Positions 1 through 6,260 of a stretch of DNA of 7,010 nucleotides are shown piece by piece. The notes beneath the pieces were generated by a model that saw only the letters and a program-made list of their open reading frames with translations, ran no database searches and was not told the origin of the DNA. The stretch comes from Chloroflexota bacterium. GTDB lineage: Bacteria > Chloroflexota > Anaerolineae > Promineifilales > Promineifilaceae. The position numbers and the translations under genes are program-made. The stretch covers positions 1 through 7,010 of the forward strand of contig DOXE01000048.1 in NCBI GenBank assembly GCA_003519205.1, written 5' to 3'. The stretch's first letter is position 1; the number at the start of each line of letters is the position of its first letter.

Positions 1-398
1 ATCATCACCCCGCCTTCAAATGGCTGCTCGGCCGCCGCACTGATAGTGGGTTCGTCGAGTGGGCACTTGGCCGGTTTTGGCTCGAAGAAGTAGGAGTGTG
101 TACATGTTTCCTTGGTGGAAGTAACCGCCTTCGTAGCGTTATCGGCCGATAATATCGTGGCGGTGGGCAAGGGTGTTGGCTGTACTTGTATTTCAGTTAT
201 GGTGGCAATAGGGGTTGAGATGCGGGTTGGCGTTGGTGGTATCACGATCGAATTTTCCCCATTTGATAGAGACTGGCCGCAAGCCGTTAAGACCAATGCG
301 AAAACGCTGGCTACCAAAAATGAAAGCCGCTTGACACTAGGAGGCCTCGGCCGAAAGAGTGAAGCAGATTGCCTGCCCATTTTTATATCGAACGTCAT
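1..398 (-). CDS. Secreted lipoprotein, N-terminal part (gene runs off the left edge)
   Basis: Reading the minus strand gives an uninterrupted frame from an ATG at 398 (or an in-frame ATG at 380) to the window edge. From the 380 start, a basic n-region (residues 1-20) is followed by a hydrophobic stretch, about residues 20-33, ending in the lipobox LTAC with the lipidated Cys at residue 34. A Pro/Thr/Ile-rich linker follows (about 45-80), typical of an extracytoplasmic tether, then a segment with two cysteines (93 and 106) ending CPLDEPTISAAAEQPFEGG. I recall similar CP...AAEQ.FE.G stretches in Chloroflexota surface proteins; that is memory, not a search. The function of the folded domain is unknown and its remainder is outside the window. 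The 398 start has a weak AGGA 13 bases upstream; the 380 start has no visible ribosome binding site but gives a shorter n-region. The gap to the channel gene upstream is only 19-37 bases, so co-transcription is likely. Confidence 0.72.
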   Translation of the reverse strand, partial: MTFDIKMGRQSASLFRPRPPSVKRLSFLVASVFALVLTACGQSLSNGENSIVIPPTPTRISTPIATITEIQVQPTPLPTATILSADNATKAVTSTKETCTHSYFFEPKPAKCPLDEPTISAAAEQPFEGGVM

Positions 399-417
399 TT
401 TACGAGTCTATTCCTGC

Positions 418-771
418 TTATGCTACTTCTTGCCCCCGTTGCTTCCTCAAACGCTCCCGACGAACCTCAGCCGCTGTGTCCAGGAATGCTAGCAAGATGC
501 CTACCCCATTCAATACATAAAATACGGCAAGTATCTTGGTCAAAGTCGTTGTCGGTGTGAAATCGCCATATCCTACTGTGGTCAAAGAAATAACGCTAAA
601 GTAGAATGAATCGACCCAGCTCCAATCTTCCAACCAGTGAAAGACGGCAGAACCTAAAAAGATGAGAATACCGGCCCAGATAAATAGTGGTCTTGTACGC
701 TCATCTCGTATTAAATCCCAAAGCAGGAAACGGCCGAACGATCTTAATAGTTTTTCCAGCCACGTTTTCAT
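418..771 (-). CDS. Two-transmembrane potassium channel subunit (Ion_trans_2 type)
   Basis: This 117-residue protein has the minimal KcsA-like layout. A basic amphipathic N-terminus is followed by helix TM1 (about 29-47), a re-entrant pore helix (about 53-64), the K+ selectivity filter TVGYGD (65-70) and TM2 (about 77-100). The short charged tail ends at 117. The filter is intact, so a tetrameric K+-selective pore in the cytoplasmic membrane is the expected product. There is no RCK/TrkA-N or cyclic-nucleotide domain, so gating must come from voltage, pH, lipid or a partner. TM2 carries a glycine-containing VLNGVGIL segment that could be the gating hinge. The start is well supported: AAGGAG (779-784 on the plus strand as CTCCTT) lies 7 bases upstream of the ATG. 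It is the first gene of a probable pair with the lipoprotein downstream. The assignment to the channel family is firm; the physiological role is not known. Confidence 0.93.
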   Translation of the reverse strand: MKTWLEKLLRSFGRFLLWDLIRDERTRPLFIWAGILIFLGSAVFHWLEDWSWVDSFYFSVISLTTVGYGDFTPTTTLTKILAVFYVLNGVGILLAFLDTAAEVRRERLRKQRGQEVA

Positions 772-846
772 TCATTTTCTCCTTTATCATGGGGTTTTTA
801 CTTTATCCGCGATTGAGCCATTCAATAACGATTCGCAATTCGTTTG

Positions 847-865
847 CTTGTAACTATAGTTCAAG
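847..865. repeat. Imperfect palindrome upstream of the channel gene
   Basis: A perfect 10-base palindrome AACTATAGTT (852-861) is flanked by CTTG (847-850) and CAAG (862-865), giving a 9-pair dyad with one extra T at 851. It lies 76 bases before the channel start codon. The short AT-rich core and dyad symmetry fit an operator for a dimeric regulator, but no regulator gene is in view and I found no convincing -35/-10 pair next to it. It could be chance. Confidence 0.3.
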
Positions 866-929
866 GCAAATTGTCATGCACGCCATAGATTAGAAAGGAA
901 GATAGAAGGGTTTCTCTTTGAACCATCAG

Positions 930-946
930 CCGGCAAGGTTTGCCGG
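930..946. repeat. Short perfect hairpin in the ATPase-channel spacer
   Basis: CCGGCAA and TTGCCGG form a perfect 7-pair stem with a three-base GGT loop. No T-run follows it on either strand, so it is not a standard intrinsic terminator. It lies between the end of the ATPase gene and the channel gene, both on the minus strand, and could be a transcript-stabilising hairpin, a pause site or a REP-like unit. Only one copy was noticed in the window. Confidence 0.4.
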
Positions 947-1007
947 TAATCACGACATAGGGGTACCTAAGAGTCGCTCGACAGGATTCCGGGCGTTAGG
1001 AAACTAG

Positions 1008-1026
1008 CTTGGAGATCCTCCTCAAG
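1008..1026 (-). terminator. Weak candidate terminator after the ATPase gene
   Basis: On the minus strand, 11 bases after the ATPase stop codon, CTTG-AG-GAG, loop GAT and CTC-CAAG can fold into a 7-pair stem with a two-base bulge. Only a short, broken T-rich stretch (CTAGTTTCC) follows, so termination would be weak. The position, just past a stop codon, is the main argument for it. Confidence 0.22.
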
Positions 1027-1037
1027 AATTTTATGGC

Positions 1038-2363
1038 TCAACCTAAATCGACAAAGTAGCTCTGGCAAGCCTCGTCGATCAGCTCTGGGGTGAGCTGCGG
1101 GCGAATCCCCTCGTATTCACAAATGGCGACGATGGTTTTGACGATGTCCCGGGGGTGAACCGATTGCATGACCCGATCCGTTTCCCGGTACCAGGCCTTC
1201 AGTAAGTACATGAAGCCTTCTCTATCGAAAGGCATCTTATAGCTTCTACAGGCATCGACAAAGATTTGAAAGAATTTCTTCTCGTCTGGTCCGCCAACCT
1301 CTACTTTCATATGAATCCGTCTTAGAAAGGCGCCGTCGACCAAGTCGCTGGGATCGAGGTTGGTACAAAACACGATCAATTGCCGGAATGGCACTTCCAC
1401 CGTTTGTCCGGATTGTAGGCGTAGAAAATCGATTTCAGATTCAAGCGGCACGATCCATCGATTAAGCAGCTTGTCAGGACCGATTTGTTGCCGGCCAAAA
1501 TCGTCGATCAGGAACATGCCACCATTGGCTTTGAGTTGGAGTGGTGCTTCGTAAAATTTGGCTACAGGCTCAAATCGTAGGTCGAGGGCATCCATAGTCA
1601 ACTCGCCGCCAACCATCACCGCCGGGCGTTGAAACAGTCCCCAACGACGATCAAGTTTGTTATTTGTCACTCCCGGATTAATGCTACTAGATGGTTGCCC
1701 GCCATTCGTCGACGGCGTCTTGTCTACCCATGGGATATGGACCAGAGGATCATTGATCTGGATGATCTGACCACCGACGGCAAGGGCATATGGCAAGTAA
1801 ATTGACTCGGCATTGCCCAGCATCTCACCTAGCAATTGGGCGACGGTCGTCTTGCCATTACCCGGTGGACCATATAGGAAAAGGGATGATCCTGAACTGA
1901 CGGCCGGGCCAATGCGTCGATGAAAGTTCTCCGGCAAAACTAGTGGCTGCAGGGCATTCTTAACTTGATCTGGCGTTACAGGAATGCGATCATTGGTTTG
2001 CAGGTGGATTCCATCGGTATACGATTTTAGATCTACCGGAGCGGGTCCAATATAATGGCTCTTTTCTAAAGCATCGCGTGCTCGCTTCATGCCTGCATCG
2101 GTCAACGCATACGTGAAGCTGAGCCGCCCCAAGCCTCCCGCTTTGGTGATCTCGAGCAGATGTTCCCGTTGCAGATGGGCCAGCACACTGTCTAACAACT
2201 GGGTGTGCAAGTGCAAAACTTCGCCAAAACGGGTCAGACTGACATCTCCTTCGCGGAATAGCACACGAAAGATCAGGTCTACAAGCATTGACTTGGGTAT
2301 CCCAAGCTCGTCGACCGTCATGGGTGTTTTTAATACTTTTGCTAGGTCATCAGATATTCGCAC
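1038..2363 (-). CDS. AAA+ ATPase with N-terminal winged-helix region
   Basis: This 441-residue protein combines an N-terminal winged-helix-like region (about 25-100, including LTDAGMKRARDAL) with a single AAA+ module. The Walker A motif is GPPGNGKT (165-172), Walker B is MFLIDDFG (283-290), the sensor-1 region is IVFCTNLDP (Asn335), and an Arg pair in AFLRRIHMK (348-349) is a candidate arginine finger. The C-terminal helical lid runs from about 360 to 441. The catalytic set is complete, so ATP hydrolysis, probably as a ring, is expected. Between Walker A and B lies a poorly conserved-looking insert (about 210-240) rich in Ser, Asn, Pro and Gly. I recognise a bacterial family with the same NGG-FLIDDFGRQ core but know no established function; the winged helix may bind DNA or a partner. 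The start is GTG, supported by AAAGGA 7 bases upstream. The 100-base upstream spacer has a TATAAT (2415-2420, minus) without a good -35, so independent transcription is possible. Confidence 0.85.
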   Translation of the reverse strand: MRISDDLAKVLKTPMTVDELGIPKSMLVDLIFRVLFREGDVSLTRFGEVLHLHTQLLDSVLAHLQREHLLEITKAGGLGRLSFTYALTDAGMKRARDALEKSHYIGPAPVDLKSYTDGIHLQTNDRIPVTPDQVKNALQPLVLPENFHRRIGPAVSSGSSLFLYGPPGNGKTTVAQLLGEMLGNAESIYLPYALAVGGQIIQINDPLVHIPWVDKTPSTNGGQPSSSINPGVTNNKLDRRWGLFQRPAVMVGGELTMDALDLRFEPVAKFYEAPLQLKANGGMFLIDDFGRQQIGPDKLLNRWIVPLESEIDFLRLQSGQTVEVPFRQLIVFCTNLDPSDLVDGAFLRRIHMKVEVGGPDEKKFFQIFVDACRSYKMPFDREGFMYLLKAWYRETDRVMQSVHPRDIVKTIVAICEYEGIRPQLTPELIDEACQSYFVDLG

Positions 2364-2370
2364 GGCACTA

Positions 2371-2376
2371 TCCTTT
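2371..2376 (-). promoter_or_regulatory. Ribosome binding site deciding the GTG start
   Basis: The minus strand reads AAAGGA here, 7 bases before the GTG at 2361-2363. This is a near-ideal spacing and sequence and fixes the non-ATG start of the AAA+ ATPase. Confidence 0.7.
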
Positions 2377-2463
2377 TATGTGCGACTGCTAACCACCACT
2401 ATACGCCTAAACAAATTATAAAAAAATTGTACTTTGGGCCTATTTGTTGTATTTCTGGAGTGA

Positions 2464-5400
2464 CTAACTTAGCTCCCGTAGACGCTCGCATAACACACTC
2501 ATAACAGCCAGGCTGGCTTCGGGGCGCAGCCTTAGTATCTCCTTGAACTGGGACTGGCTGATACACAAGGTTCGCACTTCGCCTAAGGCTGTTAAACTGG
2601 CCATGCGAACCTCATCGCTTATAATGGCCATCTCGCCCACATATTCACCAGTGTGTCTCCGGCCTAACTCCGTTTGATGGCCATCCTCATCGATGGCTGT
2701 AACCAAAATCTCGCCTGAGACGATGATGTATAAGATGTCGCCAGCCTCACCTTGTTCGGCGATAATCGCGCCTTCACTGAAAGTTCGTTCCCCTGCTATC
2801 ATGGCGATTTGTTTTAAGTCATTCGGCGGAAGATTGGCAAAAAGTGGGACACGGTGTAAGAACAAGACGCGCTCCATTGTGGAAAGAGTATGTATGGTAT
2901 CCATGTCACTTACTCCATAAGCCTTGGATTGAGCACTCTCGCGGACGAGTGCATCGGGATCATTTTCCGCCATCTCGTCTAGTAAAGGCTTGAGCGATTC
3001 TCTGTTAATCCCCTTGGCCATGAGTGCGCCGCAAGACCGTATCCAAGGATCTTTGTCCTGCAATACTTTCGCTAACCAATGAGTATCTGTTGGTATCATC
3101 GCAATGTCGACCCTTTCCCATAAAGGCATAACCCTTCTTACGACTTCGCGATCGCCAATCGAGTCTAAAGTCTCCATGGCATTTGCTTTTTGGCCCGCAA
3201 CCTGGCTACTCAGGTTATCCACGGCCAGGTTTATCGCTTCCTTGTTGCCGACAACGGCAATTGCCCGCAAGGCATTGGTGCCATGATAGCGGGCGTTGAA
3301 AATCAACGAGTCAGCCAGGATTAATCCACTGTCAAAATACGGCTGCCGCAAATACCCTTCGTCGCCGGCCGTGCGACCCCGTTGGCCGAATATATATCCT
3401 TGGCAATTGCGCCACAAATCATGGTATTGCAGGGCTTTATCGACCATCTGATTGGCGTATTCCTTTATTTCGGCCGTTGCCTGGTAAGTTGGAAGGAGTT
3501 GCAGAGCAAGCAACGCTCCTTCTTCTAATTGGGGAATACGTAACGCCGTCAATGTCGCCTCCAGGGCTGGCTGGCCGATTTGACTTAAAGCTTCGGCTGC
3601 GGCCTGGCGCACGAGTTCGTCCTCATCTCCTAGGGCCTGCTGCAAAGGAATCAGACATTTCTGAGCATCGATTTGGGCAATAAGTTTGGCCGAAACCCTT
3701 CGAATGGCTGGTGAAGGATCATGCAATCCGTCAGCCGCGATCTGGTAAGCATCTTGGCTGCCAGACTCTGCTAAAGCTTCCAGAGCTAATATGCGTTCTG
3801 ATATCTCGTCACCTGACCGGCCGCCAGTTTTGGCCATCTTCATAAGTATCGCCTCGGCTTCCGGATGAGGGCCGGTACTAAGCAGAGTCGCGGCCGTCCG
3901 ACAACGTACGGCGGGGTCGGGATCTGCCAGAAGAGGCTGTATGGTGCGTCTAATGCCCCGGGGATATTCGGTTAATTGAGATAGGGTAACGATCGCTTGC
4001 AGCCTTACCTCGGGCTCAGGGTCTTGAAGCAGGGTAGCTACTTCAAGCATAGCCGTGGTCGCTCCTGCGGAACCCAGGGCTTTTAACAAGGCCACCCGAA
4101 CAGAGGCATCGGAATCGTCCAGCGCACCAACCATGGCATTGGTAGCATCTGGGACAGACAGCCGGCCCAGAATGTCCGCAGCTACCCGTCTTACGGTCAC
4201 CTCTTGGCTATGGATACCGGCGACGGCTGTATTTATCGCATTGGCATCTTGTTGAAAACCGCCAAATGGTTCTTCATCGCTGAAGAAGATATGGGACTGT
4301 CCAGCGCGGAGTGCAGCCACGACGGCAGGACCGTAGGCTTTCCTGGCCTGCCAGACAAAGTAGATGGTGAGGGCCGCTGCGGCCACGCCGATTACAAAGA
4401 GATACTCGGTTGGCAGAATTCGATTGCCTAACAATAGCAAAACGCCGGCCAGAGAAACGCCAAGCTGATTGGCAATTCCGATGATAAAAGCGCGGGCTCT
4501 TTCTCGTTGTTCGGGGGGCACCACATTGAACATAGCCTGGTTGGCGCCTTGGAATACACCTTCTGACCAGAAGACCTGGACAAACCGAAAGAGAACGATG
4601 GCAGTGAAACTGGCACTTATTGCCACGACTGAAAAGCCTATTAGGTAGATGATGGGGTAAACCAGGATAATGGCCATGAAACCAAATCGAGCATAAAGGC
4701 GATTGGCAAAGAAAAGAGAAGCCACTATTGCTACCCCAGTGGCAATCCCTTGAAACCCTCCCAGAAAGGCAGCCACAGCATTCTCATCCGGAAACTCTGA
4801 AGTTACAGCTCTGGCGAAGGGGAAGACCAACGAATAGTAAAGGATGGCGAATAATATTGCTGCCAACGACATCCAACGCAGTAATTGTGAGGAACGCACA
4901 TAAAGAAATCCTTGTTTGAACTCGTCAATCAAACCTGATTTCGTTGGGCTGCCCATATCGGCTGATGCTCTTAAATTAAAATTGACTACCAATCTTTGGG
5001 CTAGTATCGAAGCAAGCAGCAGGCTAAATGCCCAAACCAGCACCAGATTTTCCGTGCCGATGTTATTTACCAGTGGTGGGGTCAAAAAGCTGCCTAGGGT
5101 CAAGCCCACGATTCCCCCGACGCCAAAAAGTGGAAAAAGGCGTTTTGCTTGCCGCGTATCACAGGCAAGCCCGGCCAGACCCCAGGTAAAAAGGCTTTGA
5201 AGGAGCCAAAAAACGCTCATGCCCAGCCATAGCACAGCGTAAAACCAGTTCAAATTTAGGATCAAAATCAACCGAGAGCCGAGTAATAAAAGGGCCATCA
5301 TCAAAGGCAGAACCACATACAACCGGTATCCCGGTATCCTGGCTAGAACACCTGTCATGATAATCGATATAATGGGCGAGACCAGGCCCAGGATGATATA

Positions 5401-5577
5401 CATGACAGGCAGGAACTGTACGCCAAAACGGGCGTAAAAGAGGGCTTCGATACCTGGCGAGCCAACCGCGCCACCCGCATTGGCGGCCATTAAAAGACTG
5501 GTGAGCAGGGCCACCAAACCGAGTTCGCCCTGGCGAATCTGAAAAACAGATTTAAGGCGAGCGGCCGAAAGTGTCAT
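2464..5577 (-). CDS. NTT/MFS-like membrane carrier fused to HEAT repeats and a cyclic-nucleotide-binding domain
   Basis: A 1037-residue protein in three parts. Residues 1-415 hold about twelve membrane helices (near 20-38, 55-77, 87-106, 111-134, 150-170, 179-198, 236-256, 268-290, 301-323, 325-345, 365-385, 391-410). The layout and the FPLFGVGGIVG segment suggest the ADP/ATP translocase-like (NTT, Npt1/Npt2) branch of the MFS-like carriers. Residues about 453-900 are a cytoplasmic alpha-solenoid of HEAT/PBS-lyase-type repeats, with recurring D-x-x-x-x-VR-x-x-A-x-x-L units (for example near 489-501, 519-533, 552-565, 652-666). Residues about 909-1037 are a CAP-like cNMP domain. Its phosphate-binding cassette region keeps GE (981-982) and an Arg in VRMAS (990-994), so ligand binding is plausible. 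The substrate is unknown: nucleotide exchange is only an analogy, because free-living homologues may carry something else. The start ATG follows GGAG with 11 bases of spacing. No frameshift is seen. Confidence 0.85.
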   Translation of the reverse strand: MTLSAARLKSVFQIRQGELGLVALLTSLLMAANAGGAVGSPGIEALFYARFGVQFLPVMYIILGLVSPIISIIMTGVLARIPGYRLYVVLPLMMALLLLGSRLILILNLNWFYAVLWLGMSVFWLLQSLFTWGLAGLACDTRQAKRLFPLFGVGGIVGLTLGSFLTPPLVNNIGTENLVLVWAFSLLLASILAQRLVVNFNLRASADMGSPTKSGLIDEFKQGFLYVRSSQLLRWMSLAAILFAILYYSLVFPFARAVTSEFPDENAVAAFLGGFQGIATGVAIVASLFFANRLYARFGFMAIILVYPIIYLIGFSVVAISASFTAIVLFRFVQVFWSEGVFQGANQAMFNVVPPEQRERARAFIIGIANQLGVSLAGVLLLLGNRILPTEYLFVIGVAAAALTIYFVWQARKAYGPAVVAALRAGQSHIFFSDEEPFGGFQQDANAINTAVAGIHSQEVTVRRVAADILGRLSVPDATNAMVGALDDSDASVRVALLKALGSAGATTAMLEVATLLQDPEPEVRLQAIVTLSQLTEYPRGIRRTIQPLLADPDPAVRCRTAATLLSTGPHPEAEAILMKMAKTGGRSGDEISERILALEALAESGSQDAYQIAADGLHDPSPAIRRVSAKLIAQIDAQKCLIPLQQALGDEDELVRQAAAEALSQIGQPALEATLTALRIPQLEEGALLALQLLPTYQATAEIKEYANQMVDKALQYHDLWRNCQGYIFGQRGRTAGDEGYLRQPYFDSGLILADSLIFNARYHGTNALRAIAVVGNKEAINLAVDNLSSQVAGQKANAMETLDSIGDREVVRRVMPLWERVDIAMIPTDTHWLAKVLQDKDPWIRSCGALMAKGINRESLKPLLDEMAENDPDALVRESAQSKAYGVSDMDTIHTLSTMERVLFLHRVPLFANLPPNDLKQIAMIAGERTFSEGAIIAEQGEAGDILYIIVSGEILVTAIDEDGHQTELGRRHTGEYVGEMAIISDEVRMASLTALGEVRTLCISQSQFKEILRLRPEASLAVMSVLCERLRELS

Positions 5578-5610
5578 CTAGACCAATTCTCCAATTGATA
5601 GGGGTGCCAG

Positions 5611-5640
5611 AGTATATGTGATGGAAAGCATATTAGCCAA
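5611..5640 (-). promoter_or_regulatory. Candidate promoter of the carrier fusion gene
   Basis: On the minus strand TTGGCT (5640-5635) and TATACT (5616-5611) are separated by 18 bases. The -10 matches the sigma-70 consensus at five of six positions and lies about 34 bases before the ATG at 5577, giving a short leader with the GGAG ribosome binding site at 5589-5592. The -35 is only moderate. Confidence 0.4.
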
Positions 5641-5678
5641 CTGGATAATCGGTAAATCCCTCGACCGGCCGATGTGAA

Positions 5679-5705
5679 GTGTCAAGCTATATGTTATGCT
5701 GACAC
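5679..5705. repeat. Bulged inverted repeat in the divergent spacer
   Basis: GTGTCA (5679-5684) pairs with TGACAC (5700-5705). Inside it GC and ATA pair with GC and TAT, leaving two single-base bulges on the left arm and a TGT loop, for 11 pairs in all. It sits between the divergent carrier fusion and zinc-ribbon genes, so it could be an operator for either or a hairpin in the zinc-ribbon leader. No regulator is identified. Confidence 0.35.
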
Positions 5706-5778
5706 CGAATCTGTTTTTCTGCGCACATAAATTACAGAGTTGGTAAATGGTTCGGAAATTAGATCAAGGACTGGAGAA

Positions 5779-6021
5779 ATGGGAAAAATTGAAGATGATT
5801 TGGCAGGTGCCTTTGTTTGTTCGAAGTGTCTACATAGTGGTGGACATGTCGAACATTTGGCGATGTCAGGCACAGGACTTTCTCGGTTGCTCGAGATACA
5901 GGCCTATCGTTACGCCTTCGTCTCTTGTAAAAACTGTGGCTTTACTGAAATCTTTAACCTGAAGATTCTCGCGGGTAAAGACGATCTCGGCACGATTCTC
6001 GAGGTTATTTTTGCGGACTGA
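5779..6021 (+). CDS. Small zinc-ribbon protein (DUF2082-like, putative nucleic-acid binding)
   Basis: The 80-residue product has two CxxC knuckles, CSKC (14-17) and CKNC (50-53). They are separated by a segment with SGTGLSRLLEIQ and followed by GFTEIF and a short hydrophobic tail (ILEVIFAD). The C-x2-C...SG-GLS-hydrophobic-Q...C-x2-CG-TE order matches what I know of the short DUF2082 zinc-ribbon family, labelled putative nucleic-acid-binding with no proven role. Four cysteines should hold one structural zinc. I chose ATG 5779 because AAGGA (5766-5770) stands 8 bases upstream. An in-frame TTG at 5740 would add 13 residues before the ribbon but has no visible ribosome binding site. It is transcribed away from the carrier fusion. 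The metal importer gene follows on the same strand after 239 bases and has its own promoter. Confidence 0.82.
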   Translation: MGKIEDDLAGAFVCSKCLHSGGHVEHLAMSGTGLSRLLEIQAYRYAFVSCKNCGFTEIFNLKILAGKDDLGTILEVIFAD

Positions 6022-6089
6022 CGCATATTTGGCTCGATGGCTTTTTTCACCCCTTGCTCAGTGCGATAACCTATTCCCTATCCATCATC

Positions 6090-6128
6090 GGCCGCCAGGT
6101 AAGGCATTTTTACTGGGGCCTAGCGGCC
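6090..6128. repeat. Long imperfect inverted repeat between zinc-ribbon and importer genes
   Basis: GGCCGC (6090-6095) and GCGGCC (6123-6128) are perfect inverted arms. Nested inside, CCAG-g-TAA (6095-6102) opposes TTACTGG (6110-6116) around the loop GGCATTT, with an unpaired GGCCTA (6117-6122) on the right side. As RNA it could form a two-tier hairpin. It lies 68 bases past the zinc-ribbon stop and 40 bases before the importer -35, so it may slow read-through from the upstream gene, but no T-run follows the right arm. Confidence 0.33.
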
Positions 6129-6167
6129 AGTTGATGTGATATCGGAGAACAATTCTCTTTTCTCGTC

Positions 6168-6195
6168 TTGACAAGGCAATACCAAACGCTAAAAT
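6168..6195 (+). promoter_or_regulatory. Promoter of the metal importer gene
   Basis: TTGACA (6168-6173), a perfect sigma-70 -35, is followed after 16 bases by TAAAAT (6190-6195), a five-of-six -10. Transcription would start near 6202 and leave a leader of about 59 bases before the ATG at 6261. The adjoining palindromes cover the predicted start site. Confidence 0.6.
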
Positions 6196-6227
6196 TGATA
6201 CAAAATATCACTGATACAAATTATCAG
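6196..6227. promoter_or_regulatory. Two tandem Fur-box-like operators
   Basis: Two palindromes lie head to tail: TGATA-CAAAA-TATCA (6196-6210) and CTGATA-CAAAT-TATCAG (6211-6227), with centres 16 bases apart. In 7-1-7 form the second reads TGATACA-A-ATTATCA. Its right half equals the classical Fur-box half ATTATCA and its left half differs at two positions. They start directly after the -10 element, so a bound dimer would block the polymerase. Fur, Zur or Mur are all possible; a DtxR/MntR-type site is less like this sequence. Control by metal is inferred from the site and from the gene it precedes. Confidence 0.62.
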
Positions 6228-6260
6228 TAATAAACGTAACAGTTGGTACGGGGTGTTTGC

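Noticed and set aside
112..492. Plus-strand open frame of 126 codons starting with TTG
   Set aside because: It lies antisense to the lipoprotein and the channel end, has no ribosome binding site or recognisable motif, and its Val/Gly/Ile-rich composition is what the complement of the Pro/Thr-rich linker would give.
2089..2421. Plus-strand open frame of 110 codons antisense to the AAA+ ATPase N-terminus
   Set aside because: The Ser/Arg/Thr-rich product has no domain, while the opposite strand encodes a coherent winged helix with a good ribosome binding site.
4428..4616. Minus-strand open frame of 62 codons within the carrier gene
   Set aside because: It is out of frame inside a continuous 1037-codon gene whose membrane helices run through this stretch.
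4916..5200. Plus-strand open frame of 94 codons antisense to the carrier helices
   Set aside because: It is a shadow of a clear membrane protein frame and has no motif of its own.
5740..5778. TTG start extending the zinc-ribbon protein by 13 residues
   Set aside because: There is no ribosome binding site before the TTG, and the added residues look unlike a domain; ATG 5779 has AAGGA at 8 bases.
5747..5962. Plus-strand open frame of 71 codons overlapping the zinc-ribbon gene
   Set aside because: It is in another frame of the same DNA. The zinc-ribbon frame has the paired CxxC knuckles and a well-placed AAGGA.
6042..6047. Run of six T after the zinc-ribbon stop as an intrinsic terminator
   Set aside because: The preceding bases (6022-6041) do not form a stable stem.
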